Part shown: positions 5,860 to 8,158 of the stretch, one piece after another | Numbering within the stretch: the stretch's first letter is position 1 | Layout: every line of letters starts with the position of its first letter | NCBI GenBank assembly: GCA_030446945.1 | Contig: JAUJMI010000151.1 | Span: 1 to 8,158, forward strand | Source of the DNA: Longimicrobium sp. | GTDB lineage: Bacteria; Gemmatimonadota; Gemmatimonadetes; Longimicrobiales; Longimicrobiaceae | DNA length: 8,158 bases | Direction of reading: 5' to 3' | Made by a program: the position numbers and the translations under genes | Notes under the pieces: model-generated | Database searches by the model: none | Told to the model about the DNA's origin: nothing | Seen by the model: the letters and a program-made list of their open reading frames with translations, nothing else

Positions 5860-7623
5860 TCACTTCCCCGCCCGCGCCGCCTCCACGTACGCCCGCACGT
5901 TGGCTTCCAGCACCGTGAGCGGAATGGAGCCGCTCCCGAGCACCACGTCGTGGAAGCGGCGGCGGTCGAAGGCGGAGCCGAGCTCGCGCTCGGCGTAGGC
6001 GCGCAGCTCGCGGATCTTCATCTCCCCCGTCTTGTACGCCAGCGCCTGGCCCGGCCACGCGATGTAGCGGTCCACCTCGTTGGTGATGTTGAGGAGGGTG
6101 AGGCCCGTGTTGGCGGCCATGTAGTCGATGGCGCGCTGCCGCGTCCAGCCCTGGTCGTGGATCCCGGTGTCCACCACCAGGCGGGAGGCGCGCCACATCT
6201 CGTAGATCAGCCGCCCGAAGTCGCTGTACGGGTCGGTGTAGAAGCCCACCTCCTTGCCCAGCCGCTCCGCGTACAGCGCCCACCCCTCCACGAACGCCGT
6301 CACCCCGCCGAAGCGGCGGAAGTTGGGGACGTCGCCCAGCTCCTGCTGGATCGCGAGCTGGATGTGGTGCCCCGGCACCGCCTCGTGCAATGAGAGCGCC
6401 TCGATCTCGTAGGTGGGGCGGCTGGGGAGGTCGTACACGTTCACCCAGTAGTACCCGGCGCGCGACCCGTCGCCCGAGGGCGGCGAGTAGTACGCGGTGG
6501 TGGTGCGCGGCGCGATGAACTCGGGGACGCGCCGGATCCCGTACGGCATGCGCGGAAGGCGGCCGAAGAGCTTGGGGAGCTCGCCGTCCATCCGCTTGAG
6601 GATCAGCGAGGTGCGCATCAGCAGCTCGTCTTCGCTGGCGACGCGGAAGCGCGCGTCGGTGCGCAGGAACTGGAGGAACTCCGCGAACGTGCCGCGGAAG
6701 CCCGTCGACCGCATCACCGTCTCCATCTCCGCGCGGATGCGCGCCACTTCCGCGAGGCCGGTGCGGTGCACCTCGGCGGGGGTCACGTCGAGCGTGGTGT
6801 AGTTGCGCACGCGCTGGGCGTAGTAGGCGCGCCCGTTGGGGAGCGCCGACGCGCCGATGGTGGCCCGCGCGCCCGGGACGTACTCCCACTGCATGAACTC
6901 CGCGAACTCGCGGAAGCCGGGGACCACCGACTCCGCGATCGCCTCGCGCCCCGCCGCCATCAGCCGCGCCCGCTCCGCCTCCGGCACGCCGACGGGGAAG
7001 TTGGCGAACGGCTTCCACAGCAGGCTCTTCATGGGATCGTCCACCACGTGCGGCCGCAGCGTCGACTCGATCCCCCGCACCGATACCGAGGGGAGCACCA
7101 TCCCCTCGCGCAGCCCGCGGCGCATCAGCTCGGCGTGCTCGCGCGCATACTGGCGGAAGGCACGCAGGCGCGCGACGTAGCGCTCGTAATCCGCCACGTT
7201 CGCCAGCGGGACGTTGTCGGGGAGCTCGGGGAAAAAGGTGTGGAACCCCTCGCGGTTGGTGATGGGGATGAGGTAGGCGTTGAGCTCGCTCTCCTCGACT
7301 TCGTTCCGCTTCTCCCGCTGGAAGAGGTCGTAGTTGATGCGGTCCGCCGCTTCGAGAGAGTCGCGCGGGATGGTGCCCAGGCGGGCGAGGAAGGCACGGT
7401 TCTGCGTGGTGCGCCGCTCCTGGTCCGCGAGCCCCACGCTCGGGAGGCGGTCGTTGTAGCGCGCGTCGCCCACCTGCGTGGCGAGGAGCGGGTCTTCACG
7501 CAGGCGCCACTCCCATTCGTCCGCGAACAGGGCGCGCAGGCGCTCGGCCGGCGTCCCCTGAGCGGCTGCCGGCGCGGCGAAGGGGAGGGCGAGCAGGGCG
7601 ACGAGGAAGGCGGAGCGGCGCAT
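5860..7623 (-). CDS. Exported DUF885 family protein, putative zinc metallopeptidase
   Basis: The 587-residue product belongs to the DUF885 family (large, mostly helical, metallopeptidase-like proteins). The signature is L-H-E-A-V-P-G-H-H-I-Q with H413, E414, H419 and H420, followed by F-V-E-G-W-A-L-Y-A-E-R-L, whose E446 lies 33 residues after H413 and is a likely metal ligand. By motif this would be a zinc peptidase, but substrates of such proteins are largely unknown. The N-terminus M-R-R-S-A-F-L-V-A-L-L-A-L-P-F-A with A-A-A-Q near 19-22 is a clear Sec signal peptide, so it acts in the periplasm or outside. I chose ATG 7623 because the frame's longer start (7707) reads through repeat copy E and would bury the signal peptide. 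No strong Shine-Dalgarno is seen. It converges with the tad operon and lies downstream of guaA on the same strand, with no evident functional link. Confidence 0.93.
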   Translation of the reverse strand: MRRSAFLVALLALPFAAPAAAQGTPAERLRALFADEWEWRLREDPLLATQVGDARYNDRLPSVGLADQERRTTQNRAFLARLGTIPRDSLEAADRINYDLFQREKRNEVEESELNAYLIPITNREGFHTFFPELPDNVPLANVADYERYVARLRAFRQYAREHAELMRRGLREGMVLPSVSVRGIESTLRPHVVDDPMKSLLWKPFANFPVGVPEAERARLMAAGREAIAESVVPGFREFAEFMQWEYVPGARATIGASALPNGRAYYAQRVRNYTTLDVTPAEVHRTGLAEVARIRAEMETVMRSTGFRGTFAEFLQFLRTDARFRVASEDELLMRTSLILKRMDGELPKLFGRLPRMPYGIRRVPEFIAPRTTTAYYSPPSGDGSRAGYYWVNVYDLPSRPTYEIEALSLHEAVPGHHIQLAIQQELGDVPNFRRFGGVTAFVEGWALYAERLGKEVGFYTDPYSDFGRLIYEMWRASRLVVDTGIHDQGWTRQRAIDYMAANTGLTLLNITNEVDRYIAWPGQALAYKTGEMKIRELRAYAERELGSAFDRRRFHDVVLGSGSIPLTVLEANVRAYVEAARAGK

Positions 7624-7654
7624 GGGCTGTTCGAGTGCGGGGTGGCTGGGTACC

Positions 7655-7722
7655 GGCGGTTGAAAGCGCTGCAACAACTGCGGGAAACCTGCCTGCGCAG
7701 GTTGCACGCGTGGATCTGTGCG
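7655..7722 (+). repeat. Dispersed hairpin repeat, copy E (upstream of the DUF885 gene)
   Basis: TGAA at 7661 precedes by 25 nt a perfect stem AACCTGC (7686-7692), loop CTGC, GCAGGTT (7697-7703). Relative to copies C and D three pairs differ with both partners changed together. The tail TGGATCTGTGCG (7711-7722) also ends copy A, but E lacks the intervening GGGGCGGTGCG block. It sits 32 nt upstream of the DUF885 start codon, oriented against that gene, so it would lie in its 5' leader or promoter region. Confidence 0.8.
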
Positions 7723-7782
7723 AGAGGACCGGGTCTGGCCACGCCGCCCTTGGATGACGGGGCGGCGGAGCGGCGTCGGCAG

Positions 7783-7802
7783 GGGCGTGACGAATCACGC
7801 CC
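7783..7802 (-). terminator. Strong hairpin after guaA, possible terminator without T-run
   Basis: GGGCGTGA / TCACGCCC form a perfect 8-bp stem; on the - strand the loop reads TTCG, a stable tetraloop sequence. It lies 34 nt after the guaA stop and before the DUF885 gene. No T-run follows on either strand, so a role in ending or stabilising the guaA transcript is plausible but unproven. A smaller inverted repeat, GTGAGG / CCTCAC (7823-7828 and 7835-7840), overlaps the guaA stop codon. Confidence 0.35.
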
Positions 7803-7836
7803 TAGGGGTCGTGCGGCGGGGGGTGAGGGCCGCGCC

Positions 7837-8158
7837 TCACTCCCACTCGATCGTCGCGGGCGGCTTGGAGGAGATGTCGTAGCAGACGCGGTTGATGCCC
7901 GTCACCTCGTTGATGATGCGCGTGGAGATGCGGGCCAGCACGTCGTAAGGGAACGGGTACCAGTCCGCCGTCATCCCGTCGCGGCTGGTGACGGCGCGCA
8001 GGGCGCACACGTTCTCGTACGTGCGCTCGTCGCCCATCACGCCCACGCTGCGCACCGGCAGCAGCACGGCGAACGCCTGCCAGATCTCGTCGTACAGCCC
8101 CGCCGCGCGGATCTCCTCCAGGTAGATGGTGTCCGCCTGGCGGAGGATCGCCAGCTCC
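7837..8158 (-). CDS. guaA: GMP synthase (glutamine-hydrolysing), C-terminal part
   Basis: GuaA converts XMP, ATP and glutamine to GMP in the cytoplasm, the last step of guanine nucleotide synthesis. The window holds the final 106 codons, cut by the right edge; the amidotransferase and ATP-pyrophosphatase domains lie outside. What is visible is the C-terminal dimerisation and XMP-binding domain: [56 protein letters not shown] and the conserved end [10 protein letters not shown]. Coding continues upstream of the internal GTG at 8067, which is not a start. This is a conserved housekeeping gene, useful for placing the organism phylogenetically. Confidence 0.98.
   Translation of the reverse strand, partial: ELAILRQADTIYLEEIRAAGLYDEIWQAFAVLLPVRSVGVMGDERTYENVCALRAVTSRDGMTADWYPFPYDVLARISTRIINEVTGINRVCYDISSKPPATIEWE

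Noticed and set aside
5519..5918. Small + strand frames in the 5507-5859 gap
   Set aside because: They consist of translated repeats; similar peptides appear wherever the repeat lies, and no ribosome site or domain is seen.
5834..7018. Alternative - strand frame inside the DUF885 gene
   Set aside because: Out of frame with the conserved metallopeptidase; product is low complexity.

Overview
The window is very GC-rich (roughly 70%) and has the codon bias of a high-GC bacterium: G/C at third positions and few stops in any frame. Gene content, secreted proteins with N-termini ending near AxA, and a dispersed hairpin repeat resemble Gemmatimonadota, perhaps a Longimicrobium-like lineage. That placement is an impression from memory and is not proven by the sequence.

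Positions 1-5506 (+ strand) hold the 3' part of a Tad (tight adherence / Flp pilus) secretion operon. In order they are the C-terminus of a CpaE/TadZ-like ATPase, the CpaF/TadA motor ATPase, the TadB and TadC inner-membrane platform proteins, a small DUF192 protein, and a secreted or membrane-anchored, cysteine-rich TPR protein. The first three genes overlap at stop/start codons and tadB-tadC are 18 nt apart, so this is one translationally coupled unit. TadA would power pilus assembly through the TadB/TadC platform, and CpaE/TadZ would localise the machine. The DUF192 and TPR genes lie downstream on the same strand; the TPR protein could fill the TadD (TPR pilotin) slot, but this is inferred from position and domains only. 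The pilin, secretin, CpaB and prepilin peptidase genes are not in the window.

Positions 5507-5859 are a non-coding gap between convergent genes, containing four copies of a short hairpin repeat. One copy carries a T7 tract and looks like the intrinsic terminator of the + strand operon.

Positions 5860-7623 (- strand) encode an exported DUF885 putative zinc metallopeptidase. Upstream is a 213-nt gap with another repeat copy and a strong hairpin, then the C-terminal 106 codons of GMP synthase (guaA, - strand), cut by the window edge.

The least conventional feature is the repeat family: six copies in three separate gaps, on both strands, with a 7-bp stem / 4-nt loop at a nearly fixed distance from a TGAA motif and compensatory base-pair changes in the stem. 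No RNA genes, CRISPR array, insertion sequence or phage gene was seen.
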